Below the pieces are notes generated by a model. It searched no databases, had not been told where the DNA came from, and saw nothing but the letters and a program-made list of their open reading frames with translations. Below, piece after piece: positions 39,600 through 48,145 of a stretch of 64,000 nucleotides of DNA. Location of the stretch: contig CABRNB010000002.1 in assembly GCA_902472225.1 (NCBI GenBank), forward strand, positions 1 to 64,000. The letters are read 5' to 3'. The position numbers were made by a program, and so were the translations under genes. Positions within the stretch are counted from its first letter, which is position 1. Every line of letters starts with the position of its first letter. Source of the DNA: Caccousia sp900752115. GTDB lineage: Bacteria; Bacillota; Clostridia; Oscillospirales; Acutalibacteraceae.

Positions 39600-41276
39600 A
39601 TGTTGACGGATATTGAAATTGCCCAGCAGGCGAAGCTGCAGCCGATCGCGGCCATTGCCGCGCAGCTGGGAATTCAGGAGGAGGAGCTTGAGCCGTACGG
39701 GCGATACAAGGCGAAGCTCAATGAGGCGCTGTTTCAGAGAATGGAGAGCGCCGAAAATGGAAAGCTGATTCTTGTCACGGCAATCAATCCTACACCGGCA
39801 GGCGAGGGGAAAACAACGACGACAGCCGGTCTCGGACAGGCGATGGCGAAGATTGGGAAAAAGACAATCATTGCTCTGCGGGAGCCGTCGCTCGGCCCGG
39901 TGTTCGGTGTTAAGGGCGGAGCCGCGGGCGGCGGTTATGCACAGGTCGTACCGATGGAGGATATTAACCTTCATTTTACGGGCGATATGCATGCCATTAC
40001 CTCGGCGAACAATCTGCTCTGCGCGATGCTCGATAACCATATGCAGCAGGGCAACGAGCTGGGGATCGACCCGCGCCGCATCCTGATCAAGCGATGCCTC
40101 GATATGAACGACCGGGCTCTTCGCAATATCGTCATCGGCTTGGGCGGCAAGGTGAACGGCGTGCCGCGCGAGGATGGATTCATCATTACGGTTGCCACGG
40201 AGGTTATGGCGATTCTCTGTCTCGCGGAGAATCTTTCCGACCTCAAGAAGCGCCTCGGCAATATTCTTGTGGCCTATACCTATGACGGCAAGCCCGTTTA
40301 CGCCCGGGATCTGAAAGCAGAAGGCGCGATGGCTGCTCTGCTGAAGGAGGCAATTCAGCCGAACCTGGTCCAGACGCTTGAGAATCCTCCCGCCATCATG
40401 CACGGCGGCCCGTTCGCAAACATCGCGCACGGCTGCAATTCCGTGCGTGCTACCAAGCTGGCTCTGAAGCTTGCCGACTACTGCATCACGGAGGCCGGTT
40501 TTGGTTCGGACCTGGGAGCAGAAAAATTCATGGATATCAAATGCCGGCTCGCCGGTCTTGCTCCGGACTGCGTTGTCGTCGTTGCGACAGTGCGGGCGCT
40601 TAAGTACAATGGCGGCGTTGCAAAGGCAGATCTGGCGCAGGAGAATGTCCCGGCGCTGGAGAAGGGCATCGTCAATCTCAGAGCGCACGTCGAGAATATG
40701 CGTAAATTCGGTGTGCCTGTTGTTGTGGCCATTAACCGTTTCCACACAGATACAGACGCAGAGCTTGCGGTGGTGGATCGCTGCTGTGCTGAGCTTGGCG
40801 TTCCTTACGCGCTTTCCGAGGTTTTCGGCAAGGGCGGCGAGGGCGGCATTGAGCTTGCCAAAACGGTGGTGGCCGAGATTGACCGCACGGAAGGGAAACG
40901 CCATTTTGCTCCCATTTATGCGGATGACCGGACCATCGAGCAGAAGATTGAGACGATTGCAAAGGAGATTTACGGTGCAGAAGGCGTGACATACGGTCCT
41001 GCGGCGAAGAAATCTCTTGTCGACATCCGCGCGCTCGGAGGAGACAAGCTTCCGGTGTGCATTGCCAAGACACAGTATTCTCTGTCTGATAACGCGGCGC
41101 TGCTTGGCCGTCCGTCGGGCTTTACCGTGACGATCCGCGATCTGCGGCTGTCGAGTGGGGCGGGGTTTGTTGTGGCTTATGCGGGCGATATCATGACGAT
41201 GCCCGGTTTGCCGAAGGCTCCGGCAGCTCAGCGGATTGATGTGGACGAAAGCGGCCTTATTTCCGGACTGTTCTGA
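39600..41276 (+). CDS. fhs: Formate-tetrahydrofolate ligase
   Basis: 558 residues, family-typical. ATP-dependent formation of 10-formyl-THF from formate and THF in one-carbon metabolism. P-loop-like PTPAGEGKTTTTAGLG, LREPSLGPVFGVKGGAAGGG, THF region GAGFVVAYAGDIMTMPGLP. ATG at 39600 (MLTDIEIAQQ) chosen for length; an ATG at 39588 abuts the GGAGG site. Lies ahead of tsaE with 9 nt, so they may be cotranscribed. Confidence 0.97.
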   Translation: MLTDIEIAQQAKLQPIAAIAAQLGIQEEELEPYGRYKAKLNEALFQRMESAENGKLILVTAINPTPAGEGKTTTTAGLGQAMAKIGKKTIIALREPSLGPVFGVKGGAAGGGYAQVVPMEDINLHFTGDMHAITSANNLLCAMLDNHMQQGNELGIDPRRILIKRCLDMNDRALRNIVIGLGGKVNGVPREDGFIITVATEVMAILCLAENLSDLKKRLGNILVAYTYDGKPVYARDLKAEGAMAALLKEAIQPNLVQTLENPPAIMHGGPFANIAHGCNSVRATKLALKLADYCITEAGFGSDLGAEKFMDIKCRLAGLAPDCVVVVATVRALKYNGGVAKADLAQENVPALEKGIVNLRAHVENMRKFGVPVVVAINRFHTDTDAELAVVDRCCAELGVPYALSEVFGKGGEGGIELAKTVVAEIDRTEGKRHFAPIYADDRTIEQKIETIAKEIYGAEGVTYGPAAKKSLVDIRALGGDKLPVCIAKTQYSLSDNAALLGRPSGFTVTIRDLRLSSGAGFVVAYAGDIMTMPGLPKAPAAQRIDVDESGLISGLF

Positions 41277-41285
41277 GGTTGCGCG

Positions 41286-41708
41286 ATGCGGATTGTGACG
41301 AATTCCACTGCGGAAACAGAGTCGCTCGGCGAAAGTCTGGCGGCCCGTCTCAAAGGCGGGGAAGTGCTTGCCCTGTTCGGCCCTATGGGAATGGGGAAAA
41401 CGGCGTTCACCCGCGGCCTTGCCCGCGGCCTCGGCGTACAGGGAGGGGTTTCCAGTCCGACCTTTGCTCTGGTGCATGAGCATGCCGGAAAGATTCCTCT
41501 TTATCATTTTGATATGTTCCGCGTGACCTCTTGGGACGACTTGTACTCAACCGGTTTCTTTGATTATCTCGAGTCCGACGGTGTTCTGGTAATCGAATGG
41601 AGCGAGAATATTGAGGGAGCCTTGCCGGAAAATGCCGTGCGGATTACTGTTTCTCCGGGAGAGACAGAAAATCAGCGTGTGTTTCAGATCGAGGGCTTTG
41701 CGGAATAA
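41286..41708 (+). CDS. tsaE: tRNA t6A synthesis ATPase TsaE
   Basis: 140-residue P-loop ATPase that works with TsaB and TsaD in threonylcarbamoyladenosine formation. Walker A GPMGMGKTAFTRGL, TFALVHEH, and the family D(F/Y)MFRV...W (HFDMFRVTSWDDL) with VLVIEWSENI. ATG at 41286. Followed after 39 nt by tsaB. Confidence 0.95.
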   Translation: MRIVTNSTAETESLGESLAARLKGGEVLALFGPMGMGKTAFTRGLARGLGVQGGVSSPTFALVHEHAGKIPLYHFDMFRVTSWDDLYSTGFFDYLESDGVLVIEWSENIEGALPENAVRITVSPGETENQRVFQIEGFAE

Positions 41709-41747
41709 AACAGGTGCCGTGGAACGGCGCGGGAAGGTTTAAGCGGT

Positions 41748-42449
41748 ATGAGAATATTAGCCTTGGAGTCCACCGCGGTGGCGGGCTCCGTTGCCCTGCT
41801 GGATGAGGATAAACTGCTGGGCGAGTTCTTTTGTAATACAAAACTGACGCACAGTCAGACGCTGATGCCGATGGTGGAGCAGCTTTTTTCCTGTACACAG
41901 ACGTCGCTGGAGGATGTGGATCTCTTCGCCGTGACAGCGGGGCCCGGATCTTTCACCGGCGTGAGAATTGGTGTGGCAAGTGTCAAAGGAATGGCGATGG
42001 CATTGGACAAGCCTTGCGCCGGTGTTTCAACGCTCGAAGCGATGGCGCAGAATTTGACATTTCTGAACGGCGTTATCTGCGCCGTGATGGATGCACGCTG
42101 CGGTCAGGTATATAATGCATTGTTCCGCGTATCCGGAGGAGAGTTAATCCGGTTGACCGAAGATCGGGCAGTTTCTGCTGCGCAGGCCGCGGCGGATTGC
42201 GAACCGCTCGGAGGACCGCTGTATCTTGTAGGGGATGGGGCTGCCCTGTGCTATGCCCGGGAGGAGTTTCGCCGCCTTTCGCCTGTTTTGCTGCCGGAGC
42301 CCCTGCGCTTCCAGCGGGCCAGCGGTGCAGCCAAAGCAGCTTTGGCTGCATTCCGGCGCGGCGAAACGGTTTCAGCCGATCAGCTTGCCCCGATTTATCT
42401 TCGTCTGCCGCAGGCGGAGCGAGAGCTCAAAAAACGCCTGCAGAAATAA
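41748..42449 (+). CDS. tsaB: tRNA t6A synthesis protein TsaB
   Basis: 233-residue ASKHA-fold partner of TsaD. MRILALESTAVAGSVALL at the start, HSQTLMPMVEQLF, and the family hallmark AVTAGPGSFTGVRIGVAS. Full TsaB length. In many Firmicutes rimI and tsaD follow; here they do not, and the next gene is rpiB after 300 nt. Confidence 0.94.
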   Translation: MRILALESTAVAGSVALLDEDKLLGEFFCNTKLTHSQTLMPMVEQLFSCTQTSLEDVDLFAVTAGPGSFTGVRIGVASVKGMAMALDKPCAGVSTLEAMAQNLTFLNGVICAVMDARCGQVYNALFRVSGGELIRLTEDRAVSAAQAAADCEPLGGPLYLVGDGAALCYAREEFRRLSPVLLPEPLRFQRASGAAKAALAAFRRGETVSADQLAPIYLRLPQAERELKKRLQK

Positions 42450-42753
42450 ATGACGGCGTTTCGCTGCTGCTCGGGCCGCTGAATGCAGTCTGCTTGGAGG
42501 CTGGTTTCACTGCATTGTGCCGGAAGAAATCTGCCGCCTGAAGAAAGGCTGGGTTCTTTCGGACTGTTTTGAGACTGTCCGCTGCATGCGGCAGTGCGAC
42601 TCTGCCGGCTTGTCTTATTATATTGGTTCAGACCTGTTTGTATGGAAGGCTGAGATGTCTGTACAAAAGCATTTTCGTTGGAAGCGTTCTGCAGAAACGT
42701 TCGCGGCTTTTTTGTGCGGCAGGCTCTGACAACACAGAAAGGAAGGAAGTTCC
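42450..42753 (+). other. Intergenic region tsaB-rpiB
   Basis: No gene supported; a 70-codon frame at 42517-42729 lacks a site and recognisable content. A short GC palindrome CGCTGCATGCGGCAG lies near 42580. Confidence 0.35.
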
Positions 42754-43197
42754 GTGATAGCTTTAGGATGCGACCATGGAGGATTGGCACTGAAAAATGC
42801 CATCCGGCAGTATTTGGAGGAGAAAAATATTCCTTACCGGGATTTCGGCACGATGACGGAGGAGTCCGTCAACTACGGGCCTATCGCGGCCGCTGTAGCG
42901 CACAGTGTAGCCGGCGGAGAGTGTGAAAAGGGAATCCTTTGCTGCGGCACCGGCATTGGTATGAGCATTGCCGCGAATAAGGTGAAGGGCATCCGCGCCT
43001 CCGTCTGTACCAATGAATACTGCACGGAGATGACGCGCCGTCATAATGATTCCAACATTCTTTGCCTTGGCGGCCGTGTGATTGACGAAGCGATGGCCGT
43101 TAAGCTGGCAGATATCTATCTGAACACACCGTTTGACGGCGGACGCCATGCGGTTCGTGTCGGACAGATTACGCAGATTGAAAACGGAGAGCTGTAA
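42754..43197 (+). CDS. rpiB: Ribose-5-phosphate isomerase B
   Basis: 147 residues: IALGCDHGGLALK (phosphate and active-site His), GILCCGTGIGMSIAANK with the catalytic Cys, and NDSNILCLGGRVI. Interconverts ribose-5- and ribulose-5-phosphate. GTG at 42754 follows GGAAGGAAG. Likely cotranscribed with upp, 24 nt downstream. Confidence 0.95.
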   Translation: MIALGCDHGGLALKNAIRQYLEEKNIPYRDFGTMTEESVNYGPIAAAVAHSVAGGECEKGILCCGTGIGMSIAANKVKGIRASVCTNEYCTEMTRRHNDSNILCLGGRVIDEAMAVKLADIYLNTPFDGGRHAVRVGQITQIENGEL

Positions 43198-43221
43198 ACA
43201 AAAGCGGGGAGGAGAAGAAAA

Positions 43222-43854
43222 ATGGATAACCAGGTTTTCGTGATGGATCATCCGCTGATTCAGCACAAGCTGACCCATTTGAGAAAAAAGGAGACGGGAG
43301 CCAAGGAGTTCCGCGAGCTTGTCGGCGAGATTGCCATGCTGATGTGCTACGAGGCTACGCGCGATCTGCCGCTTGAAGAAACGGAGATTGAAACGCCGAT
43401 GGGGAAGGCGACCACCAAGGTGATTGCCGGACGCAAGCTTGCGTTTGTTCCGATTCTGCGCGCCGGGCTGGGAATGGTGGAGGGCGTTCTGACGCTTGTT
43501 CCCGCGGCGAAGGTCGGACATATCGGGCTGTACCGCGATCATCAGACGCTGCAGCCGGTGGAATATTATCATAAGCTGCCGCAGGATATTGAGAGCCGTG
43601 AGGTGATTGTGCTCGATCCGATGCTGGCAACCGGCGGTTCCGCTGTGGATGCCATCGATATCATCAAGCGCAGCCATCCCAAGGAGATTAAGTTTATGTG
43701 CATCATTGCTGCTCCGGAGGGAGTGGAGGCGCTGACAAAGGCACATCCCGACGTAAAGGTGTACTGCGCGGCTGTCGATGAAAAGCTCAACGAGATCGGC
43801 TACATTGTTCCCGGTCTCGGTGATGCAGGCGACCGTATTTTCGGCACTCTGTAA
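43222..43854 (+). CDS. upp: Uracil phosphoribosyltransferase
   Basis: 210 residues; makes UMP from uracil and PRPP in pyrimidine salvage. PRPP loop VIVLDPMLATGGSAVDAI, uracil site region YIVPGLGDAGDRIFGT. ATG after GGGGAGGAG. Ends at a strong terminator. Confidence 0.97.
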   Translation: MDNQVFVMDHPLIQHKLTHLRKKETGAKEFRELVGEIAMLMCYEATRDLPLEETEIETPMGKATTKVIAGRKLAFVPILRAGLGMVEGVLTLVPAAKVGHIGLYRDHQTLQPVEYYHKLPQDIESREVIVLDPMLATGGSAVDAIDIIKRSHPKEIKFMCIIAAPEGVEALTKAHPDVKVYCAAVDEKLNEIGYIVPGLGDAGDRIFGTL

Positions 43855-43866
43855 CAACCGACATTC

Positions 43867-43903
43867 AAACGGGATCCGCTGGTACTCGCGGATCCCGTTT
43901 TTC
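43867..43903 (+). terminator. Intrinsic terminator after upp
   Basis: Perfect 13-bp stem AAACGGGATCCGC with GCGGATCCCGTTT, then TTC. Confidence 0.85.
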
Positions 43904-43984
43904 TATGTTTGAACAGAGGAATGCAGAAAAGCTTTATATGGAATATAAGACAGAACGGGAAATTTTGGAGGGGAGAAAGAACGC

Positions 43985-44449
43985 ATGAGACGAAAGGACA
44001 GGGAAATTACAGACCGTGATTGTATCGATGATATCATAGAAGCGTGTGACTGCTGCCGTCTTGGCTTTTGTGACGAAGGGGAGCCCTATATAGTACCGCT
44101 CAATTTCGGCTATGACAGGAATGCGGGTGTTTTCTATTTTCACAGTGCCAGGGAAGGAAAAAAGATTGACCTGATTCAGAAGAACGGACATGCAGTCTTT
44201 GAACTGGATACCAACCATGCGGTCAATGGCGGGGAACAGGCCTGTGACTATTCCTTCCGTTTTCAAAGCATCATGGGAGCCGGACGTGTGGAACTTGTAA
44301 AAGAGTCTGCCGAGAAGGAATATGCTCTTCGTTTGCTGATGAGCCATTATACCCAAAGGGAAAACTGGAGTTTTTCCGCACATGAGCTCCATGCGGTTGC
44401 AGTGATCAAGCTTACCATCGAAACGATCTCATGCAAGCGGCACGATTGA
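43985..44449 (+). CDS. Pyridoxamine 5'-phosphate oxidase-fold (NimA-like) flavoprotein
   Basis: 154 residues with the split-barrel flavin fold: RRKDREITD at the N terminus, CRLGFCDEGEPYIVPLNFGY, FYFHSAREGKKIDLI and QSIMGAGRVELV. Related to NimA and general FMN-binding reductases of anaerobes. ATG with GGAGGGGAG upstream. Substrate unknown. Stands alone between terminators. Confidence 0.88.
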   Translation: MRRKDREITDRDCIDDIIEACDCCRLGFCDEGEPYIVPLNFGYDRNAGVFYFHSAREGKKIDLIQKNGHAVFELDTNHAVNGGEQACDYSFRFQSIMGAGRVELVKESAEKEYALRLLMSHYTQRENWSFSAHELHAVAVIKLTIETISCKRHD

Positions 44450-44611
44450 ACCGGAAACCCGCTGCAAAGGGAGAAAGGCACAAGATTGTAGTCATGAAAG
44501 AGAAATACATAGAATGACGTGGAGCGAATATCCTGTGTTCTCAGGAAGCGCAGCATGGAACCGGTATTTACGGTTTGATTGCTGGAAGGGATAAGATCCC
44601 CGTAAAAAGGA

Positions 44612-44661
44612 AAAAGCCCCGTATCGACCGGCACTTGCAGCCGTTTCGGTACGGGGCTTTT
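44612..44661 (-). terminator. Intrinsic terminator after lacZ
   Basis: AAAAGCCCCGTA and TACGGGGCTTTT form the stem, with T-rich sequence following on the minus strand. Also close to symmetric, so it may serve both directions. Confidence 0.8.
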
Positions 44662-44717
44662 CATTCATGGAGAGGCCGGAAGGGAACAGGAGCGCTCATC
44701 CGGCGCAGGAGAAAAAG

Positions 44718-47700
44718 TTATTTGCCGAGCCGAAGCTCCATGGCAAAGTCAAAGCTTTCCTCATTGAGCTGGTACTGGGGCAGCAGCTGCGGACCGCAGC
44801 TGTTCGAGCCGATACCGGAGAGCTTGTAGTCAAGGCAGAGAACCGTGGAGCCGCAGGGCTCGAGCTCATAGTTGTGCGCCTTGGTTGCCAGCTCTTCCTG
44901 GGTATAAACGGAGGTGTTGAAGGAGAAGCTGTCACCGACCGCCTCCAGGCAGCCGCCGTCAGGATCCGCAACCGCAAGATGCGAACAGCCGTAATGGCTG
45001 CTGTTCTCCTGCGGACGGAGATAATCCTCGTGCTCCTGTGCGACGGTTGTTTCATACTTGCCGAGGAGAGACGCACGATGCTTGTCGCTGTAGCTCTCGA
45101 ACGGGCCGTAGCCGAAGTACTCTACTGCGTCAAAGGCGCGGGGCAGGAAGAGGCGCAGGCCGAAGCGCGGCAGATAGGGGAAGTCCTTCGTACGATCCAC
45201 ATGGATGTTGGCGGAGATGCGGCCGTCCGGAAGAATTGTCCATACAGCCTGCATGGTCAGGCAGGGCTGCAGATAAATTGCCGAAAGGGAGAGTCGGGCC
45301 TTGAGAACGACGGCGTCGTCAACCTGTTCCGCGGAGGACTCGTACACACGCGGGGTGCTTCTGTCATAACCGGCTCTTTCCCATTCGCGGCGGATATTTC
45401 TGTCATTGTCGGTGGGAGCGCGCCAAATGTTCCATTCCATGGGTTTGTCAAGGAACGAAATCTGCTCGCTGGTGAGGGTGTCAAATGTACCCGTCAGGCG
45501 ATTCCATACATAGCGGAAACCGTCGCCTTCCACAATGAAGGAACGCTCTGTTTCACGCACACTGATCTTCTGAGCCGGGCCGGCGGCAAACGCAGCCTTT
45601 TCCTCGCGAAGAACAAACTGATCAAAGCCGAGGAGATATCCTGCCTCGCGGAAGTCGTCCTCTTCCTTCAAACGGTAGTAAACGTTCAGGCAGCAGACGC
45701 CGGAATCGGGAAGGGTATACGGAATCGCAATCTCCGCTTCGGCATGAGGAGCCAGATCGGGCGTTTCGATGGAGCCGGACTGCACGGTTTCGCCGTTCTG
45801 CGTCAGCTCGTATTCAAGCGTCAGATAGCCGCCCAGACTGGTAAAATCATAATAATTGTGCAGCTTGAAAACACCGTTTTCCAGATAGGTACGCACGGGA
45901 CGCGCGACATTCTTCCACTCCAGCAGACCGGTGTGCGGCGTGCGGTTGGGATACACAAGACCGTCCATGCAGAAGTTGCCGTCGTGCGGGAATTCACCGA
46001 AGTCTCCGCCGTAGCCGTATTTGTCACGTCCGTCAGGCGTGCGGCCCATCCAGACGGCGTGATCGCACCACTCCCACACAAAGCCGCCGGCAAATTTGTC
46101 GTAACGGTACAAGCGCTCAAAGTAGTCTTCGATGTCCCCGGGACCGTTGCCCATCGCGTGAATAAATTCGCACTGAATGAACGGCTTCTGCATGTTGTCG
46201 TCGGTGCAGACAGCGTCCACGTTGTCCACAGGAGCGTACATCCGGCTGTATACGTCAATGCAGCTGAGATCGTTTTGATAGCCTTCCATTTGATAGATGC
46301 TGCTCTCGTAGTGGACCAGTCTCTCGTTGTCGACGGATTTAATCCATGCTGCCGCCTTCTCCATGTTGGGGCCGTAGCCGGACTCGTTGCCAAGCGACCA
46401 CATCAGCACGCAGGGGCTGTTCTTATCGCGCTCCACATTACGCTGCACACGATCCAGCACAGCCGCTTCAAAGCGCTTGTCGTGGCACAGCGAACCGTAA
46501 ACGCGATCCGGTACAAGGTAGTCGTCATAGCTGTGTCCGTGGGGCGGCTGGTTCGCGTAGACGGAGGTAGTGCCGTGCATTTCAATATCGGATTCGTCGA
46601 TCACGTAGAAGCCGAAGCGATCGTAGAGCTGTGTGGCCCACGGTGCGTTGGGATAATGACTGGTACGGATGGCGTTCATGTTGTGCTGCTTCATCAGTAC
46701 GAGGTCGGTAGTCAGCTTTTCCTCGTCAACCGCGTAGCCGACAAAGGGATCGCTGTCGTGGCGGTTCGTGCCGCGCAGCTTGATGGCGACGCCGTTAAAA
46801 TACAGCACGGCATTGCGGATCTCGATACGGCGCACGCCGACGTTGTGGCAGATGACCTCTCCCGGCGTGCGGATGACCAGCTGATAGAGGTTGGGGTCTT
46901 CCGCGTTCCACAGCACAGCGTCGGTCAGCGGGAAGGAAACCTCTCTGTTTTCAGCCTTGGTCTTCGCCAATTCTTCGCCGTCAGGGCTGTAGAGCGTGCA
47001 GACGATTTCTTCCTCACTGCCTTCCCAGTCAAAGCTGACCTGAATTTTGGCAGTCTTGAAATCATCCTCCACAGGAGTGCGGACGGTAAAGTCGCGGATG
47101 TGATTTTGGGGCCTGGTGAGCAGATAAACGTCACGGAAAATACCGCTCATGCGCAGCTTGTCCTGATCCTCCAGATAGCTGCCGTCGCACCATTTCATTA
47201 CCAAAACGGAGAGAAGGTTTTCACCGGGAGCCACAAAGGAGGTGATCTCGAATTCGCTTGTGCTGTGAGATACCTGGCTGTAGCCGACAAATTGGCCATT
47301 GACCCATACATAGAAGCAGGAGTCAACGCCTTCAAAGTGCAGATAATTGCGCTCCTCGCACTGCTCCTCGCTCAGCGTAAAGGTGGTGCGGTAGGCTCCG
47401 CAGGGGTTCTCTTCAGGGACATAGGGCGGATCGTAAGGGAAGGGAAAGCGGACGTTTGTGTACTGATGCCTGTCGTAGCCGAGAATCTGCCAGCAGCTCG
47501 GAACAGGAATGACGTCAAAGGAAGAATCGTCAAAATCGGGATCCATGAAGTGCTCCGGAACCACAAAACGGTTCGGATAATAGGAAAAATTCCATTCGCC
47601 GCTCAGGAGCGTGATTCGTTCCGAAAGCAGCCGGTCGCCAAGGCGCGCCATTCCTTCCTCCTTGAAGGGGATGAAATAGGCGTGGTTTGGCTCTGTACCC

Positions 47701-47744
47701 ACATGCAAAGTAGCCGGGTCCTCAAAATAACGCGGCAGCTTCAT
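44718..47744 (-). CDS. lacZ: Beta-galactosidase, glycoside hydrolase family 2
   Basis: 1008 residues, LacZ length. Jelly-roll N-terminal domain (PCGAYRTTFTL, FEGVDSCFYVWVNGQFVGYS), TIM barrel with acid/base Glu in WSLGNESGYG and nucleophile Glu in IQCEFIHAMGNG, and the C-terminal small-chain domain (WNIWRAPTDNDRN). ATG at 47744 after GGGAGG. Own promoter with a palindrome over the -10. No permease or lac regulator nearby. Confidence 0.95.
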   Translation of the reverse strand: MKLPRYFEDPATLHVGTEPNHAYFIPFKEEGMARLGDRLLSERITLLSGEWNFSYYPNRFVVPEHFMDPDFDDSSFDVIPVPSCWQILGYDRHQYTNVRFPFPYDPPYVPEENPCGAYRTTFTLSEEQCEERNYLHFEGVDSCFYVWVNGQFVGYSQVSHSTSEFEITSFVAPGENLLSVLVMKWCDGSYLEDQDKLRMSGIFRDVYLLTRPQNHIRDFTVRTPVEDDFKTAKIQVSFDWEGSEEEIVCTLYSPDGEELAKTKAENREVSFPLTDAVLWNAEDPNLYQLVIRTPGEVICHNVGVRRIEIRNAVLYFNGVAIKLRGTNRHDSDPFVGYAVDEEKLTTDLVLMKQHNMNAIRTSHYPNAPWATQLYDRFGFYVIDESDIEMHGTTSVYANQPPHGHSYDDYLVPDRVYGSLCHDKRFEAAVLDRVQRNVERDKNSPCVLMWSLGNESGYGPNMEKAAAWIKSVDNERLVHYESSIYQMEGYQNDLSCIDVYSRMYAPVDNVDAVCTDDNMQKPFIQCEFIHAMGNGPGDIEDYFERLYRYDKFAGGFVWEWCDHAVWMGRTPDGRDKYGYGGDFGEFPHDGNFCMDGLVYPNRTPHTGLLEWKNVARPVRTYLENGVFKLHNYYDFTSLGGYLTLEYELTQNGETVQSGSIETPDLAPHAEAEIAIPYTLPDSGVCCLNVYYRLKEEDDFREAGYLLGFDQFVLREEKAAFAAGPAQKISVRETERSFIVEGDGFRYVWNRLTGTFDTLTSEQISFLDKPMEWNIWRAPTDNDRNIRREWERAGYDRSTPRVYESSAEQVDDAVVLKARLSLSAIYLQPCLTMQAVWTILPDGRISANIHVDRTKDFPYLPRFGLRLFLPRAFDAVEYFGYGPFESYSDKHRASLLGKYETTVAQEHEDYLRPQENSSHYGCSHLAVADPDGGCLEAVGDSFSFNTSVYTQEELATKAHNYELEPCGSTVLCLDYKLSGIGSNSCGPQLLPQYQLNEESFDFAMELRLGK

Positions 47745-47780
47745 AAAAAAGAAACCTCCCATACAAGAAAAAATAGTGTG

Positions 47781-47823
47781 GTCTATTTGTGTTCATTATA
47801 GACTGAAAGGAGAAAGAAAGCAA
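47781..47823 (-). promoter_or_regulatory. lacZ promoter with a palindrome over the -10
   Basis: Minus strand TTGCTT (47818-47823), 17-nt spacer, TATAAT (47795-47800). Arms GTCTAT (47781-47786) and ATAGAC (47798-47803) flank the start region, a likely repressor site. Confidence 0.65.
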
Positions 47824-47953
47824 TGGCATTTTGCGTGTGTTTTCCCAAAAGGAGTTTGGAGAAACGCACGGTTTCGCACCGGCTGAAAACCGCAGGGACA
47901 TTCCGATATTTTATGAATTTTGTGTGATTTGTTGGAAAGAATGTGGGAATTCA

Positions 47954-47982
47954 TTTACCGGAACAAACAAATGTGATACAAT
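47954..47982 (+). promoter_or_regulatory. Possible promoter of glgB
   Basis: TTTACC (47954-47959), 17-nt spacer, TACAAT (47977-47982). About 160 nt of leader would precede glgB; the DNA between lacZ and glgB (47824-48145) holds nothing else recognised. Confidence 0.45.
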
Positions 47983-48145
47983 AAATAAAAACAGTGCCGT
48001 GTTGTTCTTGTTTGGCTGCAGAAAAGAAAAATCGTTAGTACAAAACGTGATTCCCTGCGTCGCAACTACCGGAAAACCCCGCCTTTTTCAGCGGGGACAT
48101 TGTGAACGGCGGCAATGAAGTACAATATGACAGGAGGACCGGACC

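Noticed and set aside
42517..42729. 70-codon frame between tsaB and rpiB
   Set aside because: No ribosome binding site, no recognisable family, overlapping competing frames of similar length.
44667..47801. 1044-codon plus-strand open frame
   Set aside because: Exact antisense of lacZ with both active-site motifs intact on the minus strand; no start site.
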